NCBI GenBank assembly: GCA_001599295.1
Contig: BCGN01000001.1
Coordinates: 434,001 to 498,000, forward strand
DNA: 64,000 nucleotides
DNA from: Sporopachydermia quercuum
Lineage: Eukaryota; Ascomycota; Sporopachydermiomycetes; Sporopachydermiales; Sporopachydermiaceae
Direction: 5' to 3'
Shown here: in pieces, positions 34,184 through 44,777 of the stretch
Position numbering within the stretch: position 1 is the stretch's first letter
Layout: the number at the start of each line of letters is the position of its first letter
Position numbers and translations under genes: made by a program
The notes under the pieces: model-generated
Told to the model about the DNA's origin: nothing
Databases searched by the model: none
Seen by the model: the letters and a program-made list of their open reading frames with translations, nothing else

Positions 34184-37100
34184 TTACACCATTCCGAAGT
34201 CGTGAATGGACATTAAATCATTATAGTTGGTAGTCAAATAACCCTTCAATTCATTCAAGTTTTCTGAAAGTATGCCTCGTGTATCAATAGGCCTTTTCTG
34301 AACGAGTCTTATTAATTGCATTGTTGTCTCTATCATCGATTCTGCAATTGTCCTGCGAACAATACCAGTCTTCATCATGGAAGTTAAGCATTTGATATAG
34401 CAATTCAAAGTAGAATCTTGAATAGGCCATTCAACCAGTAAGTCTTCGTTCGCACTTTGGTTCCTAATAGATGATAANGAGTTGATCTCCCGTAATGTTT
34501 CTATGTTATGTTTATTGGAATTGTTGTCTGATAGTTGAACCTTCCCATTTGAAGCTATAGGAAGCAAAATAGTTGGTTTTTCTTTGACTTCTACCAAGTG
34601 AGTCTTCATGGACGACGATTTGGACCTGATAAAAGGCTTGTTTGATGCTTTCAAGAATGAAGATAACTGAAATCTTACATCAATCCACACCTCTTCCAGC
34701 CGAGTGCTCATAAAGTCACCTCCATATTCGAACATAGCACTTACGCACTCGATATATGCCTCCTTTACGGAGACTTCAGTATCAAACTTCTTTGTTAAAA
34801 CAAGAGGCCAGATCTCGTTTAGTAGAGGGTAGAAGTCCATTTCACTACTTGAAAGAATAAATAATGAAGACGATATCAACCGAAGCAGTCTTGTACGAAG
34901 GTTGGAAGAAGGATGTCCCAAGCATCTACCACAATAAATTACAATTTTTCTAATTAAGAAGTAATTTGTTTTTGATATTTTGGAATCCCATTTGGGTATT
35001 TCATCATTCTCCGCCAGTTCAGTGCCAGATACATCTTGGTCCTCCTCTTCGTTTGAAGGCGATTTCGAAATGTCCTTCTCAATTTCTTCATAGCCTTCGT
35101 ATTCCGTTCCTTGGTATGAATTTTCCGTCTTGCATATGTATTCTAATTTTTGTTGGAAGCTGTTATATGTCTTTGTAAAGTTTCCACTGATGTTTTCAAC
35201 TGTTGTCCTCTCAGAGTTTTCATCTTGTATTGATTCTTGATTCCAGCAGATAGCAACATTGGTTTTCTTCAATATTTTCTGAGACTCTTCTATGAAGTAC
35301 CCGAAGAAAGCAAAAAAGTTCTCTAAAAGCTTCGAGTAATTATAGAAATTATCTATAACGGAAAATATGGAGCTCATAATATCATCCATCAAAGGTAAAA
35401 CTTCTTGTCCTCCTAAAGTTATCAATAAACTAAGAAAAACGGGTATTTCAGGGGTGATATCCAAAGATACTAGCTTACTTGATATTGCGTCAGTTAAGTA
35501 GTCCAAATTTTCGACAATGAGAGTCTTAGGTGACTCATAGCCTGCTGATAGAGCAACGTTGTATAGAAATGTTTTCGCTTGTTCTCTAACAATCATACTC
35601 TCATCTCCCATGAACCCCACGACAAAATACATGATTTCGGCAAGTTCATCTCGCACGGCGTCTCCTAAAATCTGTATAGATGAATACAAACCAGATAGGG
35701 CAATGAATTTAAGAGTGTTTATTTCCGCTATAGTCGTCTCCTTACCGCCAAAGGTGTGCTGCTCTTCGCTGAGGTAATGCTTAAACTCATCAAAAAGCTC
35801 ATACGCAAACTCTTGGATTTCAGAACTTTTTAACAGACCACTTTTATCCTGGACATCGCTTTCATCGAGCTCAATCCATTCGGACAAATTATTATCGTTT
35901 TGCTCAAAGGTGTCGTTCTTAGTGCTTCTGAGAATTCCACGGATTGTGTATAACTTCAATAAAAACACATTAATCTTAGAATCTGCACTGACAGATTCTT
36001 CCAGCTCATTATAAACCTCAACAAATGAAGTTAAAGAATCCAAAGGCATAGTGCTGATGGCATCAAACAACCGTAATATTGCTTCCTGAAGATCTTGACT
36101 AGGAAAATTATTAAAACCTAACGTCTTATAATCTACTATTGTTGATTCTTGCTTTACTTCTTCATTGTTAAATGACAATACTTCTAAAATGGATTTTTGA
36201 TCGCTCGGATTGTCACTGAATATGAGCTGTTTACTTGATTCAAATCTCAAGCATCCTGATAAGTTCCTAAGTAATTGCGTATAAAGCATCATTTCGGTCC
36301 ATCCATGGTGCGGGTAAATGAGCTTGTGATTCATNATGAAATTGAAAGCGGCTGTTATGCATCTGATTATCTCTAGTAGTTTGTTTTCGTTGGAAAATGA
36401 AGAGAAAGTTGGCAGAGAGTTTATCCATTCCAGGATCCTACTCATTAAAACTTCTCGAAACTCATTGGATACAGCTAGTTCATGTTCGATGTATTTTGTT
36501 ATACTTAGTACCACTTTCCTATTGGCTGATGAGGCTATGAAAATTATTGAGTCGATAAGAATTGGTATCAAAGTATCTAGGGTGTATATGCAATTTTCAA
36601 GTATTTTCTTACAGAATTCCAGTACGCTGAGCTGTATTTCTGATTTCTGATGAGCCCTGAAATGAATTACCGATCCAATTGCAATTCGAACTTGCTCTTT
36701 GGTCGCTTTCAACCAAGATACGCTTCTAATTCCTTTGGCTCTACCTTGGTCATTGAATACTTTGACGTTTTGTTCGTGCTCTTGTTGTTGCAGTTTGAAA
36801 GACTCGACTGACGCTTTGATTGTGCTCAAAGAAATGTTCTGTGATAAACATACTTCTGGAAAATCTTTGTCGGGAAACACACTGCTTATTATATTACTTA
36901 ATAGCGAAAATGACTTTGAGATAACGTTATAGTGAGTTTTTGGGCGATAGCTCAAAAGTTCATTGGGAAACCCATCATTTTCATCCGTCGTCCTCTGTGT
37001 CGCTTCAGAATTTAGTTCATATTTGCTGTTTATCACCTTGGTAATTTTTGAAACAATACCAGGTAGGATAATAGCTAGCAGATCACCATTTCTTTCCAAT

Positions 37101-37753
37101 AGATCACTTACTACAAATAGTAATATAGCTAGAGCATTTTGTTGAATGTCTGAACTTCCATTTATGCTTGCACATTCTAATAAAACTGTAACATTATACC
37201 CCAACTGAGGCATTTGATTCTTGAGTCTATTTTCATATATCGTGTTGTTTCTTGATATGGCTTGCAATATGGTCATGTTGAGTTTCAGTCCCCTAGAAAT
37301 TAGATCGAGAGGCTTCATGCTCACGTCTATAAGTGTTGGCGGACCGGCCATGAAGAGTAAATTCACACTCAAAAGTTGATTCAACACAGTTGTATGTNAA
37401 GTTCCAGGGTACCTCCAACAAGTTTCAACCAAGCTGTCAATTATAGAGAAACATAGGCTTACTATGTCAGAGCTTAGAGTTTGTTTCTTGAGTAGAGGGG
37501 CAATTGGAAGGAAGACATAGTCACCAAAAGAAGGACTAAGTGGTGGTTCATCATTTCGCCCAAACTCTTCGGAACGAAGCCTTATTCTTGCATTTTCTAA
37601 CTTTCTATCTATCTCTTGTAGCGATTGCGTTATCTCTGATTGGTAATTATCGAATGACGGGAGTAGAGTAAACCGAGATAGTTGAACACACGGTGGTTTG
37701 ATTTCTCGAAATGTAAACTCGCGAAACTCTTCGATTCCTGATGTTTGTTCCAT
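34184..37753 (-). CDS. TTI1: TTI1, HEAT-repeat subunit of the Tel2-Tti1-Tti2 (TTT) complex
   Basis: The TTT complex is an Hsp90-linked assembly factor for PIKK kinases (TOR, ATM/Tel1, ATR/Mec1). This is a single 1189-residue exon. The N-terminus (FTFREIKPPCVQLSRF, then SFGDYVFLPIAPLLKK) matches the TTI1 N-terminal pattern. The body is alpha-solenoid with repeated helical pairs. Near the C-terminus, EIWPLVLTKKFDTEVSVKEA followed by SAMFEYGGDFMSTRLEEVWI is the conserved TTI1 terminal block. An acidic Glu-rich loop sits at about residues 900-930. N-containing codons occur at about 34478, 36335 and 37398, without frame breaks. Overall divergence is high, as is usual for TTI1, so the call rests on the two ends and on length. 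Confidence 0.85.
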   Translation of the reverse strand: MEQTSGIEEFREFTFREIKPPCVQLSRFTLLPSFDNYQSEITQSLQEIDRKLENARIRLRSEEFGRNDEPPLSPSFGDYVFLPIAPLLKKQTLSSDIVSLCFSIIDSLVETCWRYPGTXHTTVLNQLLSVNLLFMAGPPTLIDVSMKPLDLISRGLKLNMTILQAISRNNTIYENRLKNQMPQLGYNVTVLLECASINGSSDIQQNALAILLFVVSDLLERNGDLLAIILPGIVSKITKVINSKYELNSEATQRTTDENDGFPNELLSYRPKTHYNVISKSFSLLSNIISSVFPDKDFPEVCLSQNISLSTIKASVESFKLQQQEHEQNVKVFNDQGRAKGIRSVSWLKATKEQVRIAIGSVIHFRAHQKSEIQLSVLEFCKKILENCIYTLDTLIPILIDSIIFIASSANRKVVLSITKYIEHELAVSNEFREVLMSRILEWINSLPTFSSFSNENKLLEIIRCITAAFNFXMNHKLIYPHHGWTEMMLYTQLLRNLSGCLRFESSKQLIFSDNPSDQKSILEVLSFNNEEVKQESTIVDYKTLGFNNFPSQDLQEAILRLFDAISTMPLDSLTSFVEVYNELEESVSADSKINVFLLKLYTIRGILRSTKNDTFEQNDNNLSEWIELDESDVQDKSGLLKSSEIQEFAYELFDEFKHYLSEEQHTFGGKETTIAEINTLKFIALSGLYSSIQILGDAVRDELAEIMYFVVGFMGDESMIVREQAKTFLYNVALSAGYESPKTLIVENLDYLTDAISSKLVSLDITPEIPVFLSLLITLGGQEVLPLMDDIMSSIFSVIDNFYNYSKLLENFFAFFGYFIEESQKILKKTNVAICWNQESIQDENSERTTVENISGNFTKTYNSFQQKLEYICKTENSYQGTEYEGYEEIEKDISKSPSNEEEDQDVSGTELAENDEIPKWDSKISKTNYFLIRKIVIYCGRCLGHPSSNLRTRLLRLISSSLFILSSSEMDFYPLLNEIWPLVLTKKFDTEVSVKEAYIECVSAMFEYGGDFMSTRLEEVWIDVRFQLSSFLKASNKPFIRSKSSSMKTHLVEVKEKPTILLPIASNGKVQLSDNNSNKHNIETLREINXLSSIRNQSANEDLLVEWPIQDSTLNCYIKCLTSMMKTGIVRRTIAESMIETTMQLIRLVQKRPIDTRGILSENLNELKGYLTTNYNDLMSIHDFGMV

Positions 37754-39434
37754 CTTTCTAGTATGTATAATCCTAGATCTCCAAATATTTCAATTGTTCT
37801 GTCCTGCATTTGAATTGATCATGAATCAATGTGTAGTTATTGATGTTTTGTGAATTCTTGATGTTCAAGTAGACTAACAATTAGTGGCATGTGGAATGTT
37901 CTTGTGAAACCCTCTTAGTAGTAAAGCTGAGGGGCCAGTTGAATCATCGTATTCCTAATGGAGAGTCACTATATATTTTGTAGGTTATGGCCTCCTTGTG
38001 GTTCCTTGTGGTCGGTTTTTGATTTACAACTATTGATCAATGATGAGCTTAGGAATTTAATGAGAACATCTAATAAATTGGCAGAGAAAGCATTTTGCGG
38101 CATAAGTATACACGTGACTTTGCTGATTTTTGTAAGTAGGAAAAATCTGATATCATATGTTCGACAAGGAACAATGGTACTGCGTTCTGAGCAGGATACA
38201 TTATTGGTCTTCAATCACAATGAAATTCCGTATACAATGTCATGGTTTTGCAGCGCCAAAATAATTGGAGCATTACCAATTTGGATATTATACGCTACAC
38301 ATATACTATGTTCGTTTCTCGTGGATTAGAACAGTTTAACATTGCATACAAAAACCAATACCCCACTACTGATTCAAGCTGCTAATGAGTCGAGATACCA
38401 AAAACAAATGTCTAAAAAAAAAAAGAAAAAAAAAGGAACAAAAAAAATTATTCAGAGATAAGATACCTCTCAGAAACTTATTTAGGCACCAGAAGGATAC
38501 CAGAATTTGTTATCGATCGAGAAAGGAGCTCGGTTCCTGAGAGATACAATGATCAGNTAAACAAAAAAAAAAAAGAAAAAAAAAAAAATTCAAATAAAGT
38601 TTTAAGTTCGTATTCTGTGGAAGATTGATCCGTAATATTGTGGGGAAACTCTACAGATGCGGTAAGCCTTTCATGTACAAACCTATTAACCCTATCAAAT
38701 GACGAAGTGTCCCTTATAGAAATCAAACAATAGATTAAACGGGCCTCTAAAATTTACCATCTTAGGGATGTCAAGAGGGGTTGTCATCCGTGCTATCCAT
38801 TAAATACATAAAGAGAAATACTCTTAAAACAGAACAAAGGGATAATCAGGGGTACATCTGTAAACTCGTCAACACCGTATCAATTAGCTAAAACTTAAAA
38901 GGAAGTCGAAAGAGTTTAGAATGGTACCATTTATTATAGGTAAGCCAAAAGCATAATATAAAGAAGATATACACTATTTACACTAAGGGGATATCAGCTC
39001 AAAATTGGGACAAAATATTCACAAAGCATGACGAATTGGCCCTTTAATTAACACGGAACACCTTGCCGAATATCAGTATACAGAAAGTACCTCCATCTAC
39101 AATAGTATATCATATATCAATCAAGTTGCATACCAAGTTTAAGCGCGGATCAAGCAATAAATAGATAACTGAGTTGAAGNATTAGGAGAAATAGGGCATG
39201 AAAGGAGAGACAACCAAAAAGGAGTAATGATGAAACTGATCACTATAAATACAAGGGCAAACCCCGAGAAGATTGTAGTAGTTTTGTCTTGGATGGATCC
39301 CCTTTCCTTCCTTCCTTCTTCTTTATGTTAAAATTAAGACAAAGCAACAAGGAAAACACTTGTAATAAAAACCAAGGTGAATTCGGAAACAAAAGAATAT
39401 TGAATACAACTAACTACTCAGAACATATAATAAG
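37754..39434. other. Intergenic upstream of FDH and TTI1, with two A-rich tracts
   Basis: 1.7 kb between divergent genes. Two long A tracts interrupted by G lie at 38413-38448 and 38563-38588. A 123-codon ATG frame at 37958-38329 (plus) is Leu/Ser/Cys-rich and unlike any family I know; I do not call it a gene. A TATA-like CTATAAATAC at about 39242 lies 190 bases before the FDH start and could serve its promoter. Confidence 0.45.
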
Positions 39435-40523
39435 ATGGTTAAGGTACTTATGGTTCTGTACTCCGCTGGTAGTCATGCTGATGATGAGCCAGGCCTGTTT
39501 GGATGTATAGAAAACGAACTTGGTCTCAGAAAATGGTTGGAAGAAAGGGGCCACACCTTAGTGTCGACTTCGAACAAAGAAGGCCCTGACTCTGACCTAG
39601 ACAAAGAGATTGTGGATGCCGAAATTCTGATTACGACTCCATTTCACCCCGGTTACATTACTAAGGAAAGAATCGCAAAAGCGAAGAACTTAAAACTTTG
39701 TGTCACTGCAGGCGTCGGTTCGGATCATATCGACCTGACCGCTGCAAACGAAAGAAAAATTGCAGTATTGGAAGTCACTGGATCGAATGTTGTATCAGTA
39801 GCCGAACATGTTATAATGACAATGCTTGTTCTTGTAAGAAACTTTGTGCCCGCTCACGAGCAAATAATCAGAGGTGAATGGGATGTTGCAGGTGTAGCCA
39901 AAGATTCGTACGATCTAGAGGGAAAAGTCATCGCAACTGTCGGAGCTGGTAGAATTGGTTATCGAGTTTTGGAACGACTTGTAGCTTTTAATCCCAAAGA
40001 ACTACTTTATTATGACTACCAGGCATTACCAAAGCAAGCAGAAGAAAAAGTTGGTGTAAGACGTGTCGAAAATCTAGATGAAATGGTCGCTCAAGCAGAT
40101 GTAGTGACTATCAACTGTCCTCTTCACGAGCAAACAAAAGGACTATTCAACAAGGAACTCATTTCCAAAATGAAAAAAGGTGCTTGGCTTGTTAATACTG
40201 CTAGAGGTGCTATTTGCGTTGCTGAAGATGTAGCCGAAGCTGTTAAATCAGGACAACTAAGAGGATACGGTGGTGATGTATGCTATCCTCAACCAATGCC
40301 CAAGGATCATCCATGGAGAACAATGGAGAATAAATATGGTGCTGGTAATGCTATGACGCCACACATCTCTGGAACGTCCCTTGATGCTCAGAAGAGATAT
40401 AGAGATGGTGTTGAAAGCATCCTTGAAAGCTACTTCTCAGAGAAATATGACTATAGACCTCAAGATATAATTGTCATCGATGGCCACTATTCCACCAAGG
40501 CCTATGGTACCGACAAAAAGTAA
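39435..40523 (+). CDS. FDH1: NAD-dependent formate dehydrogenase
   Basis: Oxidises formate to CO2 with NAD+. A cytosolic homodimer is likely, as no presequence is visible. 362 residues with no intron, close to the 364 of the Candida boidinii enzyme as I remember it. Visible motifs are [32 protein letters not shown] (substrate Asn region), [11 protein letters not shown], the Rossmann loop [14 protein letters not shown] followed by YYDYQALP (the Asp gives NAD preference), NTARGAICV (catalytic Arg), [10 protein letters not shown] and [16 protein letters not shown] (catalytic His). One oddity is DVCYPQP, where Cys replaces the usual Trp of DVWFPQP. The codon use is clean. CTG at 39735-39737 falls on the conserved Leu of SDHIDL. 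Confidence 0.97.
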   Translation: MVKVLMVLYSAGSHADDEPGLFGCIENELGLRKWLEERGHTLVSTSNKEGPDSDLDKEIVDAEILITTPFHPGYITKERIAKAKNLKLCVTAGVGSDHIDLTAANERKIAVLEVTGSNVVSVAEHVIMTMLVLVRNFVPAHEQIIRGEWDVAGVAKDSYDLEGKVIATVGAGRIGYRVLERLVAFNPKELLYYDYQALPKQAEEKVGVRRVENLDEMVAQADVVTINCPLHEQTKGLFNKELISKMKKGAWLVNTARGAICVAEDVAEAVKSGQLRGYGGDVCYPQPMPKDHPWRTMENKYGAGNAMTPHISGTSLDAQKRYRDGVESILESYFSEKYDYRPQDIIVIDGHYSTKAYGTDKK

Positions 40524-41156
40524 GGTACATCGTCAAACCCTCGATATATAGTTAAGTAGTAGTTACTTTACCGTCATGAGGACTTTGAAAAAGTCAATAA
40601 TGCATTGCGTTTACTGAACTCGAATATAGCTCATTATCCAAAATTTCTTCGTAAAAGGTGAATAAGCAAAGAAGAATAAACCAGTAGTATGAAATCAGTG
40701 GGTTGATTAGAGAAAGGTGGTTTTTTGATAATTATTCGGTTACGATCCTAATCATTTCAAGGAATAAGCAGTCAAATATCCTCTTGCCAAATAAGAAGCG
40801 GTATATGGATGGGAAGGTTAGGTTTGTAGTTGGGGTCAGAGACGTCCTTAAAGTGAGACGCAATGTGCTCAACAACCCCATTAAGAGGAAGGAGAGTGTT
40901 ACCCGATCGTGACATTGACACCGTGATGTAAAATACACGCTTAACTTTACTATGTTAAATGTGAGAATAACAAACCCACGCAAATTCAACTTTTCATTTC
41001 TTTTACACTTTGGACTGAAAAAAGGATTTACATTATTTTTCTTCTATCTCCCAAATAATATACATATTTCAGACAATTCACTGCGATAATTATCTAGGAG
41101 AGTCACTTAAAATACAATCGAACAACGAATCAACTTTGAGCATCCACTTATAATCT
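40524..41156. other. Intergenic between FDH and RPS22
   Basis: The 3' flank of FDH followed by the likely promoter of the ribosomal protein gene. Short frames on both strands look like chance. No Rap1-type or other factor site was confidently recognised. Confidence 0.45.
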
Positions 41157-41604
41157 GTATGTGAATAGTTATAGCACCAGAGTTTTATTATTCAATATTA
41201 AGGAGTGTTGTATGGATAATGTGAAGGATACTGGACGAAAATATTTCATAGAAGCAGGGTTAAAACTGAACTAGTTTGACTTGGAATATAGCCTTCCAAG
41301 ACTTAGTATCTTTCAAATCTCCTGAAAGCTTTGTTTTGTGTATTGGACGACGAGAAAATCTGNACGCTGGGGGCCTGACCAACGACCATGAAGTAATGAT
41401 GGGATTCAGTTCTCAGCATTGAAAAATGTGACTTGATTTCTTTTCTAGGGGTTGTAGATACTTCTTGTTCGACTAGTCCTGCTTGACGTAGCTGTTATAA
41501 TCCGATTTCCTCAAATCTCATTATTTCAGTGAAAGAGTTACTGATCATGAATCCAACTGGGACACTCATGTTCATAAGGATTTTTTTTACTAACTACTTA
41601 ATAG
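41157..41604 (+). other. Possible 5'-UTR intron of RPS22
   Basis: A consensus TACTAAC branch site and TTAATAG acceptor end 7 bases before the RPS22 start codon. The best donor upstream is GTATGT at 41157, giving a 448-base intron. 5'-UTR introns are known in yeast RPS22 paralogues, where one hosts a snoRNA. I looked for C/D or H/ACA boxes inside and found nothing convincing. The acceptor side is strong; the donor choice is inference. Confidence 0.6.
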
Positions 41605-41611
41605 ATTCAAA

Positions 41612-42268
41612 ATGACCAGAACTTCCGTTTTAGCTGATGCCCTAAATGCCATCAACAATGCCGAAAAGACCGGTAAGAGACAGGTCTTGATCCGACCATC
41701 TTCTAAGGTCATCATTAAGTTTTTGTCTGTTATGCAGAAGCATGGTAAGTTATTTTCTTCTCCCAATACTTATTCTATTTTATTTTGGAATTTCACCGAT
41801 AGATAACTGGATGAGAAGTTTCTGGTTCTACTTGTCTTTTAATGAATCGGAAGAATAATGTGATTTTTTTTTAATCACAGGTAAAACAAGTCGCTATACA
41901 ATTTTATATTCAAAATATTTTATAAAATTGAATGTAGTTTTTACCACATTTATTTGATTCTCTTTTCCAAAATTGATAAGAAAAATNGATTTACTAACGG
42001 GTGACTAGGTTATATTGGTGAATTCGAATATGTCGATGATCACAGATCTGGTAAGATCGTCATTCAATTGAACGGTCGCCTCAACAAGTGCGGTGTTATC
42101 TCTCCAAGATTCAACGTTAAAATTAACGATGTTGAAAAGTGGGTCACCAACCTTTTACCTTCTCGTCAATTTGGTTTCGTCATCTTGACCACTTCCGCCG
42201 GTATTATGGACCACGAAGAAGCCAGAAGAAAGCATGTTGCTGGTAAGATCTTAGGTTTCGTCTACTAA
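41612..42268 (+). CDS. RPS22: Cytosolic ribosomal protein uS8 (RPS22), two coding exons
   Basis: Small-subunit ribosomal protein. Exons 41612-41744 and 42009-42268 give exactly 130 residues, the family length. The intron (41745-42008) has a GTAAGT donor, a GGTGACTAG acceptor and phase 1 within Gly of [10 protein letters not shown]. The sequence is nearly that of other yeasts ([34 protein letters not shown] and [15 protein letters not shown] at the end). Codons are strongly biased (GGT, AAG, GTC, GAC), as expected of a highly expressed gene. An N at about 41987 is intronic. Confidence 0.98.
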
Positions 42269-42623
42269 ACTTTATGGGACTATAAAATAAAATAAAACTT
42301 AATTTGTAACATACTTTCTCAATGTAGATTTGACAATTGTACCAGTATTGCTTTCACTCCAATATTACATCGTATTCTGTCTTTCAGAACTTGACAAAAT
42401 AAACAGTCGATTTGTTGATTCAAGATTTCGCGCTAATGATGTATTGGCAGACTTCACATTCTTCACTTAATTTTTTGACCTGATACATTGACAATAAATA
42501 GTAGTGTTAGGATATTGTTCGTTTTCTTTTAATGATTCAGATGTCGTTCATACTGTAAATTAAATTACCTCTGTAAATACAATATATAAATTGGAACATT
42601 AAAAACGTAAGTATAATAACTAG
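42269..42623. other. Intergenic between convergent genes
   Basis: 355 AT-rich bases with the 3' ends of RPS22 (plus) and the F-box gene (minus). Nothing else is recognised. Confidence 0.55.
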
Positions 42624-44777
42624 TCAAGACTTATAAACTATAATGCCATCGCAATCAACAACTTTGATGACTGTATTTGTATGCTGATAACTTGAAGATT
42701 TATTCGAATTCACCAATTCTTGAAACAGCAAAGACCATTCATAATTAGTTCTAGGTAAGTTGATATTGATTTTAGAACTAACCTTATAGGGGAACTTGCT
42801 TTCCACTTGTAGTTTCTTATTCATTGTTTCCCTATATTTAATTATTTCATCGTCAATAGCTTTCTCTGTTATCAGTCTTCTATATATCGGAGGTTTTGTT
42901 GTTAGAACAAATGTGACTTCTTCAAATTTTGAGTAAAGTTTCGTAAAGCTGGCAAAAATTTTAGCGCATGTTTTCACCTTTCTTCTGTAGGTCTCAGTAT
43001 ATCCTTCAAGTATCAGGTGCTGCTCTTCTTCAGTTAGATGATCACACATACTGAAATTGTTCTTGTCATAATATACAAAAGCATTTCCACTTTCAAAGTC
43101 TATGCTCGTGTCTGAACCAACACCACAAAAGCCATGACCTTCATACATAAACTTTTGAATGAATTCACGTCTTTCTTCTCTCAGCAGCTCAGCAATCTTA
43201 TTATCTTCTTTAATATTAAACTCATCATATGACTCTAGACCCAAAAGAAGCTCACGAGATATAAATGACACATTCTGAAATACTACAGTTTTTAGTTTTG
43301 GGGCGTGCGTTATAGATGTCAATAAAGGAAGTAGAGACTCACCGTTTCGGTAAAATTGAGTCTCAAATACAATTGGACTTGTATTGGGTAATCGCACTTT
43401 TTCGTTTTCCCCAGCGTTAGAACCACGAATAGGCATAGTATAATAGTGTTCAATAGATCCCAAAAGCGATTCGCTTACCAGGCGTGAGCCATTATATCTC
43501 TCAACATGCCCATAGATGCCAACTCGAGTGGCTGATTCAAATATTGAAGCTGCTGAGCCGATGACCCCGTCATATCCGAGCTCCAAGTTATTTTGGTCAT
43601 TGTGTAACTGGTCTTCTTGTTCTGATTCTTCAAGCTCAGATGAACACTTTTCGTTCGTAAAAATAGATGAACCCATATCTACTTCTAACTGCTCGAGACT
43701 TCTGAATTGTTGAACAAGAGCAAGGTCAAATGGTGACCGTAGTCTATTAAGTTTCAATAGAATCACTTCTCTGAAGTACGAGGATATAAACTTTCTTCCA
43801 CTATTCGTTACAGTGCAAGACTGAAAAGAAAGAGTCTGTACTGGTGAAGATAATCGACTGAGAGGGTCTGTTGTAATTGTACGCGGATCATCATATCCAG
43901 TAGAAGCGTGCTGGACTAATGGCAAATATTTGTCCTTTCTCAATGAGACAGAATCTATGACCATATTAGTGAGCTTGAGTTGTTTAATAAATCCGAATGG
44001 CCATAACAGGTTTGACCTCAAAGGAATATTCCAACCTGGTTCAGAGGATAAGCATAGACAATCTAGTCCTGGAGAGATGATAGTTTCGTCATCGTCTATT
44101 GCTGAATCAGTTTCTAGCTTCANCATTGAAGATGATTGAAAAATAGACGCGATTAACTTTCTAGATTGGGTTAAAGAACTCCTTCTATGCCCTTGATGTT
44201 CTTCCCCAACTCCGTTTCGCTTCAGATACGATAAAGCTGAACTGAATTCAAACCTTGGAGATAATTCTCTTATGTCGACTTGCAGTAGTTCAGGTAACTG
44301 CTCTATAGCCGTCACTAGAAGATCAGAGTAAGATTCCTGTGGACCTTCTGTCGGAGCATTGTACGCATATCCCAATCTCCCAATATTCATTTGATTCCCA
44401 TGTTCAGGGGTTGGGCGAAAAACCTTGAGTTCTTTCACCCACTGAGCCAACTCTTTGTTTCTAGTTATTGTTCTTCTGAACTTGAATAAGCTGATTTTAC
44501 TTCTCAGCTCAACATTGTTATAAATGTACTTCTTAGAAACAATCTCATGCAGTGACCTACAAGTTGATGCAAGTGTCAAGCGTTCTTGTGCCGATAGATG
44601 AACAATTATAATGTGGAGAATTTCACTTGGTAAATCGACAAGCAGTGAATTGCTGTTGCAGGCAGGCACTTCTCTGTTGGAAAGGCTGTTCAGCTTGTTC
44701 GACTTAGACACAAGGCCAACAAGCTTGAACTTAGCCATCTTTTTGAAAGCTCTTTGTTTTGAATCTTGACTACTCAT
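42624..44777 (-). CDS. F-box protein of unknown substrate
   Basis: A 717-residue protein with an F-box near residues 47-95 (LLVDLPSEILHIIIVHLSAQ, then RLTLASTCRSLHEIVSKKYI), which would bind Skp1 in an SCF ubiquitin ligase. The rest has scattered leucine-rich segments but no clear LRR or WD repeat array. An acidic stretch (SSELEESEQEDQLHNDQNN) lies at mid-length. Fungal proteins of this layout are common, and I cannot tie it to a named yeast gene. The start is the first ATG, preceded by an N at 44781. One N codon lies at about 44123. Confidence 0.75.
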   Translation of the reverse strand: MSSQDSKQRAFKKMAKFKLVGLVSKSNKLNSLSNREVPACNSNSLLVDLPSEILHIIIVHLSAQERLTLASTCRSLHEIVSKKYIYNNVELRSKISLFKFRRTITRNKELAQWVKELKVFRPTPEHGNQMNIGRLGYAYNAPTEGPQESYSDLLVTAIEQLPELLQVDIRELSPRFEFSSALSYLKRNGVGEEHQGHRRSSLTQSRKLIASIFQSSSMXKLETDSAIDDDETIISPGLDCLCLSSEPGWNIPLRSNLLWPFGFIKQLKLTNMVIDSVSLRKDKYLPLVQHASTGYDDPRTITTDPLSRLSSPVQTLSFQSCTVTNSGRKFISSYFREVILLKLNRLRSPFDLALVQQFRSLEQLEVDMGSSIFTNEKCSSELEESEQEDQLHNDQNNLELGYDGVIGSAASIFESATRVGIYGHVERYNGSRLVSESLLGSIEHYYTMPIRGSNAGENEKVRLPNTSPIVFETQFYRNGESLLPLLTSITHAPKLKTVVFQNVSFISRELLLGLESYDEFNIKEDNKIAELLREERREFIQKFMYEGHGFCGVGSDTSIDFESGNAFVYYDKNNFSMCDHLTEEEQHLILEGYTETYRRKVKTCAKIFASFTKLYSKFEEVTFVLTTKPPIYRRLITEKAIDDEIIKYRETMNKKLQVESKFPYKVSSKININLPRTNYEWSLLFQELVNSNKSSSYQHTNTVIKVVDCDGIIVYKS

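Noticed and set aside
37958-38329. 123-codon ATG frame between TTI1 and FDH1
   Set aside because: The composition is Leu/Ser/Cys-rich and resembles no family. An equally long frame lies on the other strand of the same bases, as expected for chance frames in AT-moderate DNA.
41380-41550. C/D snoRNA boxes in the RPS22 upstream intron (ATGATGG ... CTGA)
   Set aside because: Box C is imperfect, the boxes are about 145 bases apart and no terminal stem was seen, which is too weak to call.
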